Program-made: the position numbers and the translations under genes
Notes under the pieces: generated by a model
Told to the model about the DNA's origin: nothing
What the model saw: only the letters and a program-made list of their open reading frames with translations
Databases searched by the model: none
Part shown: positions 11,781 through 24,380 of the stretch, one piece after another
Layout: each line of letters opens with the position of its first letter
Numbering within the stretch: the stretch's first letter is position 1
Assembly: GCF_950023065.1 (NCBI RefSeq)
Contig: NC_088681.1
Span: 27,004,836-27,068,835, forward strand
Reading direction: 5' to 3'
Length of the DNA: 64,000 bases
From: Planococcus citri
Lineage: Eukaryota > Arthropoda > Insecta > Hemiptera > Pseudococcidae

Positions 11781-13640
11781 TTAATAGACTGAACGAGTTT
11801 ATTTTCATCAATTTCGAAGATGTCTTACTCTTCTCAACATTACACCGTCTCATCTCGCCAAATACGAAATCGAAACCCGCAACAAATGACCCTTTTCAAA
11901 TCACTTCCTAGATATTAAACCCTCACAAAAGAACTCATACACTTTGAAGTTTGTTCCATTCAAATATCGCGTTACCAGCCTAAAAATACTCAAATGGTCG
12001 TAAAAGCTACAGGAGTGCAATTGAATAAAAATAATTTTTCATCGAGTGAGAACTCGATGGCGATAAAAATCTACTGTATATGGTCGATCTCTATTGATCT
12101 TGGAATGAAAATTTTCAAGCATTTGTTCGCTTAATATGGGGTCTTATGGTCTTTCAAGAATGATGCAAGGCAAGCTGCAAAATTGGTTAGTTCATTTTAC
12201 GACTAACAACCACTGCACGAGTAAAAATATCATTCTTAGTAATAAGTATTCTTGAAGTTAGCACCATCGTATACGTAGGTATGTAAGTATAGACGTGAGA
12301 GCCCACGATAAATTTGGAATCTGGTAATGCTAAAAGTACTGTAGACATCGTACAATATACATACGTTAGTAAAGTAGCCTATAAGTACGCACAGTGCATA
12401 ATATTTATAGCATTTAAGAATTAATTGTAAACGTACCCATAACAAGTGCATGTACAGATACGTTCATTATCATTTGTTTATCACGCGGATAGTTTTCGTG
12501 AAATATTTGTATTTGGGCAATAGGTTCGCGTTAAGAAATTTGGCATTGATACGAGAATTCGTACTAAAAAACCATTTCATTCTGATTCATTTTCATCGTA
12601 ATCGCAAGTCGGCTAAATTTCTTTGATTTTTTTCAAAGATCGAGCTTGTTTTCTGGTAAATTATCGGAAAATTAACGCCTTATGCACGATTCGGGCGAAT
12701 TCTCATTCGCACATCGTCGGTTCTCGTCATTTTTGGCTAAATTGATTTCACGTACTTACCTACCTACGTTTCTAATCATTACGCAAATTCGTCGATACAA
12801 ATTTTCGTTTCCGATCATACCGTTAAATAAAAACGTAAACAGTACTCGATAATTTAACCAAAAAATAGAATAACCTGTACTGCATTGTATCTCGTTATTA
12901 GAAAAAAAAAGATAGACAGCGAAGTCAAAACGATCCCCTTATGGTACGTTACTCCTTCAAGTACTGTTTATGTAACTCGTCACGTTCCTCGGTTTCCCTC
13001 CAACTCTACACATCGTTCCGTCCGGATTTCAGGTATCGACGCTCGTTTCGTTTCGTTCCTAATTCAGTTTAAACCGAACCTATTCAGAAGTAGTTTATGT
13101 CAGTTTGTTTCGTCGAACCGGTTTTATTTCGTGGCGTGATTCAATGCGTGATTTCGATATCCTCGAAATTTGAGTTCGCGGTTCAATTTTTTCAACCCTT
13201 GTGTTCGGATTCGAGTGATTTGAGGATTTGCAACGAGCTGATTTTAATTTGATTCTTCAATTTTGAGTAAGTTTTTTCGATTTTCATTACAATTTGGTTC
13301 ATTTTTTCAGTATGAAAATGCTGTTGGTGCCTTGGTAGGGTCGATTTTGGAAAATATTTACTTACTTCGGAATTTTATTATTTCCAAGAACGTGTATTAA
13401 TATCGTTTATTTTTTCTTTCTTATTCGTGTAACATTGTAAAAGAAAAGAAAGAGTCCCATTAACACTTCATTTCTCACAATTAATGCTAATAAACGTGAA
13501 ATTATATTATCAATCAACTTCAATTCATTCCCATATCTTCAACTTTTTCCCAGAACCAATCGAATATTCCCAGCAAACAGAAATTAAGTTTGATTCTGCT
13601 AATTGAACGTGAAAAATTAATCAGTCGACTAACAAAACCA
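11781..13640. other. CpG-containing block with promoter-like part
   Basis: CpG density is visibly raised, most strongly at 12880-13260. No long homopolymers occur. The segment 13065-13266 resembles a transcription start and 5' UTR (see separate entry). The rest shows no coding signal. Confidence 0.5.
13065..13266 (+). promoter_or_regulatory. Possible transcription start and 5' UTR exon with strong donor
   Basis: Two arthropod initiator-like words (TCAGTTT) lie at about 13063 and 13100 in the most CpG-dense part of the block. There are no long T or A runs until a consensus donor, GA|GTAAGT, at 13266/13267, followed by T-rich intronic-looking DNA. No ATG-led long frame lies in the exon, so it would be untranslated. 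It is on the same strand as the LRR gene and could be its distant first exon, but nothing in the sequence links them. Confidence 0.3.
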
Positions 13641-16600
13641 AAGTGATCTAATCTTCGAATTATCAACTGCCATACTTATATCGATTAATTGCTATATACC
13701 TGTTAAGGAGTGTCGATTAAAAATGCATTTTTAATTTCATCATGATACCCAGAATCTTGATATTAATGTTTTCAAGTGTCAGCCAACAAATTATTATTGT
13801 TCGAAGAATTTTTAGACGGTTTTCTAATAAATATAAAGGTAAACATACCTACAAAAATACAGTTGAACAATAAAAAAAAAAATCAAAAATATTTTTAAAT
13901 GAGATTTTAAACCGTATAATAAAGAAAAGAATGAAGACGAAATACCCATATCTTTCTATCCTCGTGACGGCAATATAGAGATAGAAAAGAATAATGAGCG
14001 TAGGGTTGCTATACTGGGTAGGAAGGGAGAAGATGGGTTAAATAATACTAAACATCTCGCCTTCGCAGACTTCACATTGCACCTGTACTCTTCATCGTTT
14101 TTATTCCAGCATTCCATAGCATAAAACTAAACCAATGGAATGGTGAAAAAAATAATCAAAAATTATTTCGCAAATTAGAGGGATGGAGGAGGGGGGCTCA
14201 AGGGGAAAAGCGACAAAAAAAGCAGGTTGTGTAACTGGATAGTGGATGTGCAAAATGTCGCAATTTACGGTTTAAAATATTCTTACGTTTGGAAAAATAT
14301 AATAATTGGTCGATTTATAAACAATTTAAAAAATAGAAGAATAACACAGGAATGAAAACATAGTTTCCGATTTGTGTGTCAATATTGTTCAACATTTCAA
14401 GTGACATAAGTAGACAGAACAAAGTTCCGAAGAAATTGAGGACATTAAATGTTGAAAATAAATATTACGACGAGTATTTTTCCATTGATGTATTACTCTC
14501 GTGGTCAATAATAAAAAAAAATAATCAAAATCTTATAAAAATTATGATTTCAATCGATTGAATCTGTCAAGATGACTCAATGCAATTTTTAATATGAGAA
14601 TGCATAAAAGATTTGTAACACCCGCCCCCCCCCCATGTTCAATTCAACGAAACGATTAAATGAAACCTGAAAAGAAATTCCAGAAACTTCAACACATAAA
14701 TTTTTCTACAAAAAAACAAATTCGTATGTTTGTAGATGCGACTCAAAATCAGATTTTAAAAAGAATAGGAGGGGAGAGGTAGGGTCATCAATTCATGACC
14801 ACAATCACAAATTAGATCATTGTGCATGCATTTGGAGGATTTTCAGGGAGGGAAAGGGGATTGATTGGGTAGTATTTTTGTGGTAATGGTTTCAACCAAA
14901 AATAGGAGGGGAAAAGGGTGGGAGGGTCATTCACTTCTTTTCTGTCTGGGTTATTGTGTACCAAACAGAGGAAATCAGCTGATTTTTCAGTTCATTGATA
15001 ATAATTAATAATCATTTCAAGAATGGAGGGGAAGAAGTAGAACAGGAAGGGAAGATTTCCATCGTTTATTTTCAGTTTCAAGAATTACTCACCTATGTAC
15101 ACACAAAAATCGGAGACAGGGGTCGGAAAAATGGAAATTTTCAAGCAAAATAATTTTCTTGATTTTTTTTACCTGCAGTCCAGTATCCAGTGCTTACAAT
15201 TCTACGTTTCGCGAACCTTTTTTTAGGCATTCGAGCGACTGAAAAGGGGAGTAATAAGGAAATATAGAGGAAAATAAATCGAACTTTTCAACCATTTTAG
15301 TTGAACTGAAACCCAGATTTGTGTTTCGAAAAAGAAAAAAATTCTGAATATCCTCGATATCTATGATTTGCATTATGCAAAAAAATTCATCCATTTCATT
15401 ACTCGTATACGTATACCTTCCTTTTCCTAATACCTAATTTATGCAATCGAACCCATCATTTTCCACGAGTCAAGGACGATCTTTTTAAATAGAAGATAAC
15501 TGTTTTTTAAAACCCACGTAGGGATTTTATTTATTGATGAAAAACACGTAAAAGTACCTAAAACTTATCAGTGGAGTTACCCACACCCAACTTTTCTCAC
15601 GACCTTTTCAACTTAAAAAAAAAATCATAGGTACTTTTGATATAATTGTGATTGTGATAGTGAAGTTTTTAATTTGCAGTTGAACCATTTTTACGTTAAT
15701 TATCAAGGTTCAAAAGGAAAAGTGTCAGTATGGACTGATAAAAAGAGCTGATTATTGATAAAAAAAACAAACGTTGGAAGTAATTAAGAGCAATAAAAAT
15801 AAGAAAAAAATACTCGCATGAAATGGAATATAACCTAAGAGGCGAGATGCACTTGTATAAAAATGACAATCCAAGACTAAAGTCTCGTCTTCCTCAAGAC
15901 TTACATAAACTTGAATATCTATGCTTAAAATCCTATTCCATAATTTTATCTAAATGATTAATAGGTTATCACTAAATTAAATATTTTGAAATGGTCTTTG
16001 AATATTTTTTTTGGAAAATGAAATATTTTAAAATTTCTTTCTAGATAGATTCTGAGTCAATGAAAGTTAATGCAATTAAACTTGATAGTTTTTGTGAAAA
16101 ATGAAAACCCAAAGTTCAAATTTTGCAATAAATACCTACAATTTCATCGATAAAATTTCTTAAATGCTGATGAAGTTTTTTGGTCCAAATCAGTCTTGTA
16201 GAACTTTAGTTACAACATTTTCAATTTTAAATTGTTGACATTCACATCACTATCGTACAAAATGACCCGAAATTGATATGCAAGTTTATCATAAGCTTTC
16301 TATAAAATTATAAGGTGTTCTTTAATTTTTCTATTTTAAAAAAATAACTTCCTCCTCTTCCTCCTCCTCTTTCTCCACTTTTAACTGCTCACTTTGATGG
16401 ATCAAATAATTCCCACATTTTTGTGTTCCACTTCCACTCCACTCCACTCAAGTCAAGGTCAAGTGATCTCAAGAGACCTTCAAAATCATAATTATTAAGA
16501 TCCCTAAAATTGAAATATTTCAATTCGGATTTTATTTTTATGATCTTTTTGTCTTCTAACAGCTGGGAAATCGACTGAAGAATATAATGGAAAATTGTGG

Positions 16601-18230
16601 TAGGAATTTCAAAATTTTAGAAAATTTTCACATTTCAATTTTTTAGAAATTTCAATCAACTTCATAAACTCAGCTAATTTTGAATCCCTGACAGCAACAT
16701 TTTTTGTGAGGAATCTTGCAATTGAGAGAATGTTTTTAATCGCAAGTGAGAATAAATTTGACATCTTCAAAATTCGAATACTATAACTATTTACCTATCT
16801 AAATAATATTCTTAATTTTAAAAAGAGAAGTGGGGGTACAGACTTGAGTTGTTAAGAAATTAATTCATCTTTATGTATTTGGAGTTGTGGTCAATAAGAT
16901 TTTTTATTCAACTAAAAATTTGTTTTTTCAATATAATAGAACGCTAAGAGGGGCCTGTAAATTTCTATAAACTGAAAAATCATGTTCAACCAAAATTCCT
17001 CAAAAGATGATCTTATCTTCATAAAGAGAAAAAAAATATGATAATGACTCAAGAGCTTTCGTAAGGGTTAAATTTTTCCTCATTATTTTGTTTTCCGTTT
17101 TTTTTTTTTTTTTTTGAAAAAATACTTACTTTGAAAATTGAAGGAGCAGAAGTTTGAAAGTCACAAAATATCTGGCATTCTCCCCTCCTCCCTCCCCCAA
17201 ACAAAATAATAAAATAAAATTGTTGAATATTATATCCAGTGTAATTTTTTGAGACAACCAAAAAAGTTTTTTTTTACATATGTACTTATTCACTATCTAT
17301 AAAATTAGAAGTAAAGCGAAATAAACTCAGTTTTTCAAAATGTTCGAAATTTTGAATTTCGTCAAGTTTGAACACAAATTTACAAATTTCATTTTTACTC
17401 TTCCAATCTGGGATTCGATCTGTTCAGATCTGATCAAATTTAATCATTTTACCTTATAGAGATAGGTACCAAGAACTATGTTCAAAACTTTCACTTTTGA
17501 TAATTTTCAAAATTTTGAAACCTCTGCCACTTTGAATGAGCATTTTCCGCAAAATTGAATGCAAGGTGTAAGTACCTACTTGTTTCCTCGAGTGAATCAC
17601 GTAGATGAAGTATCGACTGAGTCAGTGTCTGGAATTTCGTGAGGTTCCCTAGAGAGGGAGGGGTTACAAAGAAACAGAAATTGAAGCATCTAATGTCACT
17701 CCACAATGCGAATGGAATTTGAGCTTAAGGATCTGCAATTGCCTAAGCAAAATGAATAACGAGAACTGTAAAGAGAAAAAAAAAGATCTGTTGGGCATCT
17801 GAAGGCAGGGTAAGGTGATGTAATTCGAGTTCCAGAGTAGCCTAGATGCCAAAAATTTATTTTCAGAAAGCAAGTACTGCTGCCCAATTATGAGTATCTT
17901 TCTTTCACCTTGATGTTCTCGAGGCATAACAAACACTTTCAACGAAGCGTAAAATCCCTAAATCAAGCGAGAAGTCGCCAATGCTATCCTCCCTTTAAAA
18001 CACTAAAAAAAAAATCTAAAAACAAATAATTATTCTATTAAAAAAAAGAAAGACAAAAGAAAAGAACTCCAAAAAAATCAGTTTTTTCCTCTTTACTAGA
18101 AAGTTAATCCTGCACTGCTTGAAAAAACTCACCACTCCAGAAAAAAAAGGGCCCATCAATTATCGAAATTCTCGTCAAAAAAAAGACAAAAGGTAATCCT
18201 ACCGGAACGAAATCTCGTTTATGAAACCCA
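13641..18230. other. AT-rich mixed block without genes
   Basis: The block holds several purine-rich G-bearing patches (about 14163-14205, 14768-14785, 14835-14870, 14904-14926, 15025-15050), a C run at 14625-14634, a CT-rich tract at 16351-16377 and a T run at 17098-17115. Short open frames are scattered and resemble nothing. I see no transposon ends here. Confidence 0.5.
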
Positions 18231-19178
18231 ACAGCACCAACGACAAATTATTCCTTCCAACTTGACGTACATACTCGTAGTATCTCCTCACGTCCAGGAT
18301 CTAATTCACCATACACAACTTTATCGGGTTAAAAATTACCCTATAGTCTATTCCTGCAGGTTCCAGCCATGCCATCGTTTTGGTATAAGGTTTTGGTCTT
18401 CGACGTCTTGTTCGTCGCGTACTGTACCTATAGTCGAATTGTGGATGTGGAGCCACTGCCTGGGTTTTTAAAACTGACCTCACCCTAACCTTGTGTTTAT
18501 AAATCAGCAACACACGACAGGGCATAGGCTTTCGGAGCTCACCACGTGTGGCCTGGCACGTTTATCAAGTCATTGTAATCTGGCAGCATCGCTACACCAT
18601 CCTCTCTATGTATCCACAATCCACATCCGACAATGTACACGCAGCTCTCTCTTATCGATCCTTCGTTTACTGCGGCCAAGTACACCACGCTTTGGTCCTT
18701 TACATGCATCGCATTTTTACTCGTCGTACAAATATCTCGCTTATCTGTCCACATATTATAGTCCATGTTATCTCAGACAACTTCCTAATAATTGTCGCAC
18801 GAGATATAAAACTTCAAAAAAAAATGTAATAAAAATGCATTTCCGGAATACCAAAGGACGGATGTACGTCGTGGACGCCGGACGGTCAAACAGAGTTTTA
18901 TTTTATCGAGTAGTTTTCCATCGTGTGGACCGTGGTTGGGTTTTCTTCTTTCTTCTCTCTTCTCTCGCGAGACGATCAAAGACCGCAGATCGGAGATGGA
19001 AATTACGCGACACGTGCGTTATTCATCCCCGAGTGAGAAGGATACGATATCGCGTATAAAAATAGTATTACGTATCGGACGAAATATCGCGAAAACCTGT
19101 TTAGTTTCTTGTTTTAGAGACGCGATGAATTATTTATCGACGCGGCGGCGTATTTTCATGTAGAGGATTTAAAAAGTA
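18231..19178. other. CpG-rich block with several long open frames on both strands
   Basis: This is the part of the window with the fewest stop codons. The + strand is open at 18493-19059 (188 codons) and the minus strand at 18301-18525 and 18539-18766. Frames open on both strands at once suggest base composition rather than coding, and none of the products resembles a known protein. Promoter-like signs include a TATAAAA at 18804-18810, a palindromic TCTCGCGAGA at 18963-18972 and a CACGTG at about 19010. A CpG-rich regulatory segment is the likeliest reading. Confidence 0.4.
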
Positions 19179-19182
19179 AAAT

Positions 19183-19873
19183 GAGGAGGTGGATAGCAAA
19201 ACGCAATAACTCCAAAATTACGAAAATTGAGTTTGATATCTATCCTTATGTAAAATTCAACAGTGAATCCATTCCCGGTGTCAGATTTTGTCCATCAGTT
19301 GAATATCATAGCGCAATCAAGGAAAACAAGTCTGATTTTAGAGCTAAATGCACTGAAAAATGAGATTTTGTTTGCAAAACGCAATAACTCCACTACTTTT
19401 TATACATTTCAGTTGCGCAGATGTGGTAACACTGTTTTTTTTCATCGGGTGGGTACTGAAAATCGTTGGGTAAGAGTTACTTAAAAAAATGGTGCTTTCG
19501 TTGCCACTCTCTGAATGCCATATCACACACAGGAATTGTTTGAATTTCACATTCCAGTTTTTTAATTGTTTTTTATCGAAAATTCTCGATTAAACATCAA
19601 TTTTTTCAAATAAAAAATACGTTTTTTTGCAGAAAAACACCAAAAAAAAAATTTTGCGTTCAAAACGCAATAACTTTTTTTTCTTTTCCTCACTGTGCTT
19701 ACCCAGGTGACCGAAATTTTGAAATTGAGTGGAAATTTTATTTGTGGCACCTTCCCCTTTCATTTGACACCAATTTCGGAACTCGACCCCCCACCCTTCC
19801 CCTCCTGACAATTTTTCCTAATTTCCCAAAAAAAACAAAAATGGAGTTATTGCGTTTTGCTATCCACCTCCTC
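19183..19873 (+). mobile_element. Non-autonomous TIR DNA transposon (MITE-like), copy 1
   Basis: This is a 691-bp element with inverted ends: left GAGGAGGTGGATAGCAAAAC, continuing through GCAATAACTCC, and the same sequence inverted on the right. It is flanked by AAAT at 19179-19182 and 19874-19877, a 4-bp target duplication. The word CAAAACGCAATAAC occurs at the left end, twice internally (near 19375 and 19661) and inverted at the right end. No transposase frame is present. The short frames inside recur in copy 2 only because the whole element is shared. A 4-bp duplication that is not TTAA argues against piggyBac. I do not assign a superfamily. Confidence 0.9.
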
Positions 19874-19877
19874 AAAT

Positions 19878-20770
19878 AAAAAAAATACCTACGTCTATGA
19901 CGAAATGTACGTAGACGTGGAGTGCCCAGTGCCATACGACTAACCGCAAAATGTACTAGTAAATTTGTCAAAAGTGAGGGAATTTCTACGTATCGTGTTA
20001 CGTATGGTACGAGGTAAGAGGTAGCCATAGTCATTGTCGTATTCGAGTCGAGTGGTATTTTAGTAGGTCGATACTCGATGGTCGATTCATCGAGGGAAAA
20101 ACTGCAACCATTTCTTATTCTGACGACTATACCGACTACCGAGTAAACGACGATCAATTAAGGTCGCTGGTTGGTTCGACTGTATTTTTCAAATGGTTAT
20201 CAAACAATTATCTATAATAATTTGATCGTATTTGAACAATTAATCCGGACTACTTAGTACATTTTTAATGCTTACCAGTTAGGTACCGTTCTATGAACTT
20301 TATCTCGAACTTAGATAATGGTTCCTTTGCAAAATTCTGCATCGATAAGATGGTTCCATTAAACATCTCTTTTCGACTCATTTCATACACGAAAAATTAT
20401 GCAATGCGAATATCTAGAACATATGCAAAAAAAAAGTTATGATGTTTAATCGGATGTATTACCAGATAAGAGAAGGTATAGGTAGGTGTACATCATGTAA
20501 AACATATCATAATTAGAGGCAAATGATTATCACCGAAAATCAACATCGAATACGTTGTAGAGAAAATAAAAATCATAAACGTGTAATTGGATGAGATAAA
20601 AAACGGATTAATTAATGTTTCGTATTCGTGTAATATGCACAGCATGGTTCAAAAGTTCTGATCGGTTGCAAAATTATGTGAATTTGATTCGAAAAAGGAA
20701 ATGAAAAGGTCATCCATCTCGCATGAGAAGTAACGAGATGTATTTTTCGTGCTTACAATTAGATCAACTT
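19878..20770. other. CpG-containing block, right half
   Basis: This continues the CpG-rich texture interrupted by the TIR element, with many ACGTA, TACGAG and GTAGG words. A minus-strand frame of 139 codons (19738-20157) crosses the element end, so it is not a gene. Nothing else is supported. Confidence 0.5.
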
Positions 20771-21965
20771 TTGTGTGGTGTTCTTCATTAAATTTTTATG
20801 CCTTCAGCTCCCACACTTGCATGATCCCCTCATTTTCCTTTCAAATTTTTCCTCGATTAAATACAAATTAATTAAAATATATGTACCTTATGTATGCGTA
20901 ATGGATCGAATATTCATCTTCTACAAAAAAAAATTAATTAATAATAATTTTGCTTGTTAATCGAGTATTTCCATAACTTGCTCAAGACTTTTCACGACTT
21001 TTCATTTTTCACGACATTTTTTTTTACAAAACTTTCTTCATCTTTTTTTTTGGGCGAGGGTTGTGAAAACCGAAAAAACACGAAAAGAAAAAAAAGAAGG
21101 TTCGAAACGAAATTTTTAGAAAAATTAAACTGAAAAAAAAACTGAAAAGAACTACAAACAGAAACGACACTTTGATTGTAACGTTCACTTTTGAACTCGT
21201 ATTTTGAGCAGAAATGTTGCGCTTTGAAGTCACTAAAATTGAAAATTTGGGTTTCTCAACCAAACCCCTTCTATGAGGTAGATGGTTTTCTCAATTTTTT
21301 TCAAATTACGTAAACAGAGTATCTAACAAAATCTGAAAAATAAAAAAAAGGACCTTGGAAGGACCTTTTGGTTAAAAATGCACCTACTGACCCCCCCCAT
21401 TCATTTTTACAAAATTTCCAAACAAAATAAAAGAAACAAAAAAATTAAAAATACAATTCGAAATGGACCTGATAAATTTTTTTGTCTAATGACTACCAAC
21501 TCCAAAAAAAAATTTCGTAGATACTTTTTTCGTATTTTTTTCATATTTTTTTCATATTGTCACGCCTCACGTACCCTCGCATACTTTTTAGACATCAAAA
21601 TTGAGTAAGGGAAACTACTTTGATGAAAAATTTCAATATCAGGGATGGTACTCAAATTTTTCTCAAAAAAATAACTTTTGGTAACCAAGAAGTAAAGTGA
21701 CAAAAAAATTTTAATGTAATAAAAAGGAGGCGCAGAACATTACATTTTATTTTCAGAGGCGTGACGAAACGATGCGTGGCGTGGTGGGAGATTGAGAGGG
21801 GGTGAGACTGAGACATTCTTCCAATTTTTCTCGCTAGATTTTCCTAATTTTTACTCCAAACTCCCCCCCCCCCCTCCACACCAAGATTTTTTCCAAACAA
21901 TTGGCCAGATGTGGTTCAAACCATTTTTTAAAAAAGGGAATTTACCCTCAAAATTTACATTTTTC

Positions 21966-22797
21966 TCATTTTTTGACTCGATTTTGTTTATGATGGTTCG
22001 AGATACTTAGGGTTAATGTGTTTGGGACTATATTATTTTTTCCTTTGATATAAGTATGTTTAATGTCAAATGTGTAGTCACTTAATTTTGTTATCATTCT
22101 TGCCATTCGAGCATTTGGTTGATGAGAATTTCGAAAATGAGTCAGTGCTGAATGATCTGTCAAAACTGTAAATTTTATTCTATAGAGATTTTCAAGAAAA
22201 GAAGTTATTGATTCTAATGTACAAGGTCAGTCATTTCAAGGTTGTATGCAGAATATTTTCACTGTCTAGGTAATAATTTTTTTTGAAAAATAGGCAACTG
22301 GATGTTTTTCTCCCTTTTCATTTATTTGACTAAGTTCTGCTCCTACTGCTACTACTGATCCACCATTCTCAAGGATTGTTTCTCTTCCTTCTTATTCCCA
22401 AAACTGGTTCTGATATCAAAAACTTTTTCAATTTTTCAAAACATTCATTTAATTTTTCATTCCATTTGATTAATTTATTGTCTTTGGGGTTTCCTTTTGT
22501 TTCATCAGCAAGGGATGCTGCAATTTTTGCAAAGTTTTTTTTATGAATTTTCTATAGTACTCACAAGGTCCCAAAAAGCTACGAACTTTTATTACAGTTT
22601 TTGGAATCTGAAATTTTTGGATTTTTTTCTAGGTTTTAATCTAGTGTCTGAAATTTTTTCCCATCAATTTTGTGGCCTAATAAATTATTGTTTCACTATA
22701 AAAAAATTTACACTTTTTGGTTTTTAATTTGAGATTCATTTTTGCAAATCTTTCCAATGGTAATCTCAAGTTTTCCAAATTTTCTCTTCTAGAGGAC
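21966..22797 (-). pseudogene. Decayed Ty3/gypsy pol fragment (RT C-terminal part to RNase H)
   Basis: Reading right to left, the order is that of gypsy pol. The region after the RT catalytic site comes first, with ENLRLPLERF and LKTKKCKFF at 22700-22790. The conserved RSFLG and YYRKF block at about 22540-22590 follows. Several stops and frameshifts come next, then KFTVLTDHSALTHF of RNase H at about 22120-22185 and a GKNNIVPNTL motif (the usual GK.N.VADALSR) near 22030. The RT catalytic YxDD and all of gag, protease and integrase are absent, and no LTRs are visible. It is a 5'- and 3'-truncated dead copy. Confidence 0.88.
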
Positions 22798-23685
22798 AGT
22801 TCGAAAAATGAAAAAAAACTGCATTCATTGAAAATTTGTTTCGTTTAAGTAAGTAAATAATTCATGTAGCTAAATTTTAGGTACCTATATAATTGAATGC
22901 AATTTTTTGAAATTTTCAGCTTTTTGAGGATTTCTTTCATTTTTTTGTTTTCAAATGTGATTTTGAAAATTGATGTTTTTACAAGTATCAAAACTGAAAA
23001 ACTTGAGTATTTTTTTTAAAGCGAAGCTGGATTTGAAATTTTTGATGACAGGCTTCAATTGAACTCATTTTGCAACTCTTTGAGACCTATTTCTCAAAAA
23101 TTGAAGGAAACAAATTAAAAATTCACAAATTATTGTTTTAAATTACACAATTTTTACCAAAGTAGGACATCAATTTAAAGAACAAAAATTAAAAAATCAG
23201 TTTCTAAATAATTTTTAAAATTTAGGAAATTTTAGATCACTCTAAAAATGATAATATTCAAAGGATTCAGAATTTTTTTTTTTAATTTTGAGATTTTTCA
23301 AAAATGCATAATCTATGGTCTTAAAAAAGATCGAAAGCTAACAGAGCAATTTTAAATCGCACTTTCATGCAGGTATTGTAATGACAAAATGATAAAAATT
23401 TTTGAAAAAACGAGTTTATGAATTCTTAAAGAATAATTTTCAATTCAAAGTCATTCCCTCAAATTTTGAAAACTTTAGCCAACTGAAAGTTTGGTTAATT
23501 TCTTATTTGAAGGAGTTACAAACTTTTTGAAATTATATAATTGTATGATGTTAATAGATTATTCTGAAAAGTTGAAATGAAAATGTTTAAAATTTCAAAA
23601 AAATTGTTTTCAAACGAGGGGACCTTTTGAACTGGCACTCCCGATTTGAACGAAGCCAAGCTAGATCAAAGGAGTACGTTCTAAC

Positions 23686-23722
23686 ACCCCCCTCCCCCCC
23701 CCACACACACACACACACACAC
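23686..23722 (+). repeat. C-run followed by (CA)n microsatellite
   Basis: Two C runs (23686-23692, 23694-23702) are followed by about ten CA units. The flanks match, inverted, those of the (TG)n plus G-run at 37594-37628, including a GAGTGCCAGTTCAAAAGG-like word. Both microsatellites therefore sit at the same site of one dispersed repeat family. Confidence 0.8.
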
Positions 23723-24380
23723 CAAAATTTCAAGTACTAAAATTCATTTTTGGAAGGTAAATTTTTGAAAATTCAAAAAAGCTGTATACGGACGATTTAT
23801 GAACTTTTTCATGGAAATTCATTTTTTTCCTTAAACAAATTGAACCAATGTCAATTACCTACGATTATGAACTTTTTCTTCTGAAATATATCGTCTGGTG
23901 TGTTTACACGATTACCCAACTCAGAAACAATCTCAATTTGACCTTTTTGTGGCTCCACACTACATGATGCTGGAATAATCAACAAAATTATGATTGAATA
24001 AAATTTAGATGATACTTCAAGCAAAACACTTTTCATTTCACTTCCCAACTGTCTCCTCACAATCTACTTACACAAGCAACTTCCATTTGGGATTTTTTTC
24101 CTCATCTTTATTCCATTGGCATTGCATATTGTAAACTGGTTGAGAACCACTGGACCAGTTTCAAAAACGCATCGTTTATTAGAATCGATCTACTACAAAC
24201 CACTTCGACAATAAATCAGAACGAACCCTTTCCATTTTTTATAATAAGAAAAAACAGACGATTTATAATTTTGGAAACACCCTATACTTACGAGTTTTAA
24301 AAATTTTGGCACGAACTCTGAAAAAGTGAAAGTCATATTAAAAACAAAAATCCAGTCAAAAGTTATTCCCAACGATTACG

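Larger units (their letters stand above)
20771..24380. other. AT-rich block containing a retrotransposon remnant and dispersed repeats
   Basis: Apart from the gypsy remnant, the block shows T and A runs, a 12-base C run at 21863-21874, a C-run plus CA repeat at 23686-23722, and at 23610-23760 a dispersed-repeat copy with GGACCTTTTGAACTGGCAC. A small minus frame at 23851-24060 begins with a possible signal peptide but matches no family I know. Confidence 0.5.

Noticed and set aside
18493..19059. 188-codon plus-strand open frame as a gene
   Set aside because: Overlapping frames are open on both strands, the product is arginine/serine/histidine-rich with no domain, and the region is locally CpG-rich. 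Composition explains it.
19263..19484. Open frame repeated at 41936-42133, which looks like a conserved protein
   Set aside because: Both lie inside copies of the same TIR element. Sharing reflects the element, the frame lacks an ATG start in copy 1, and it has no transposase motifs.
19738..20157. 139-codon minus-strand frame
   Set aside because: It spans the boundary between transposon and host DNA and resembles nothing.
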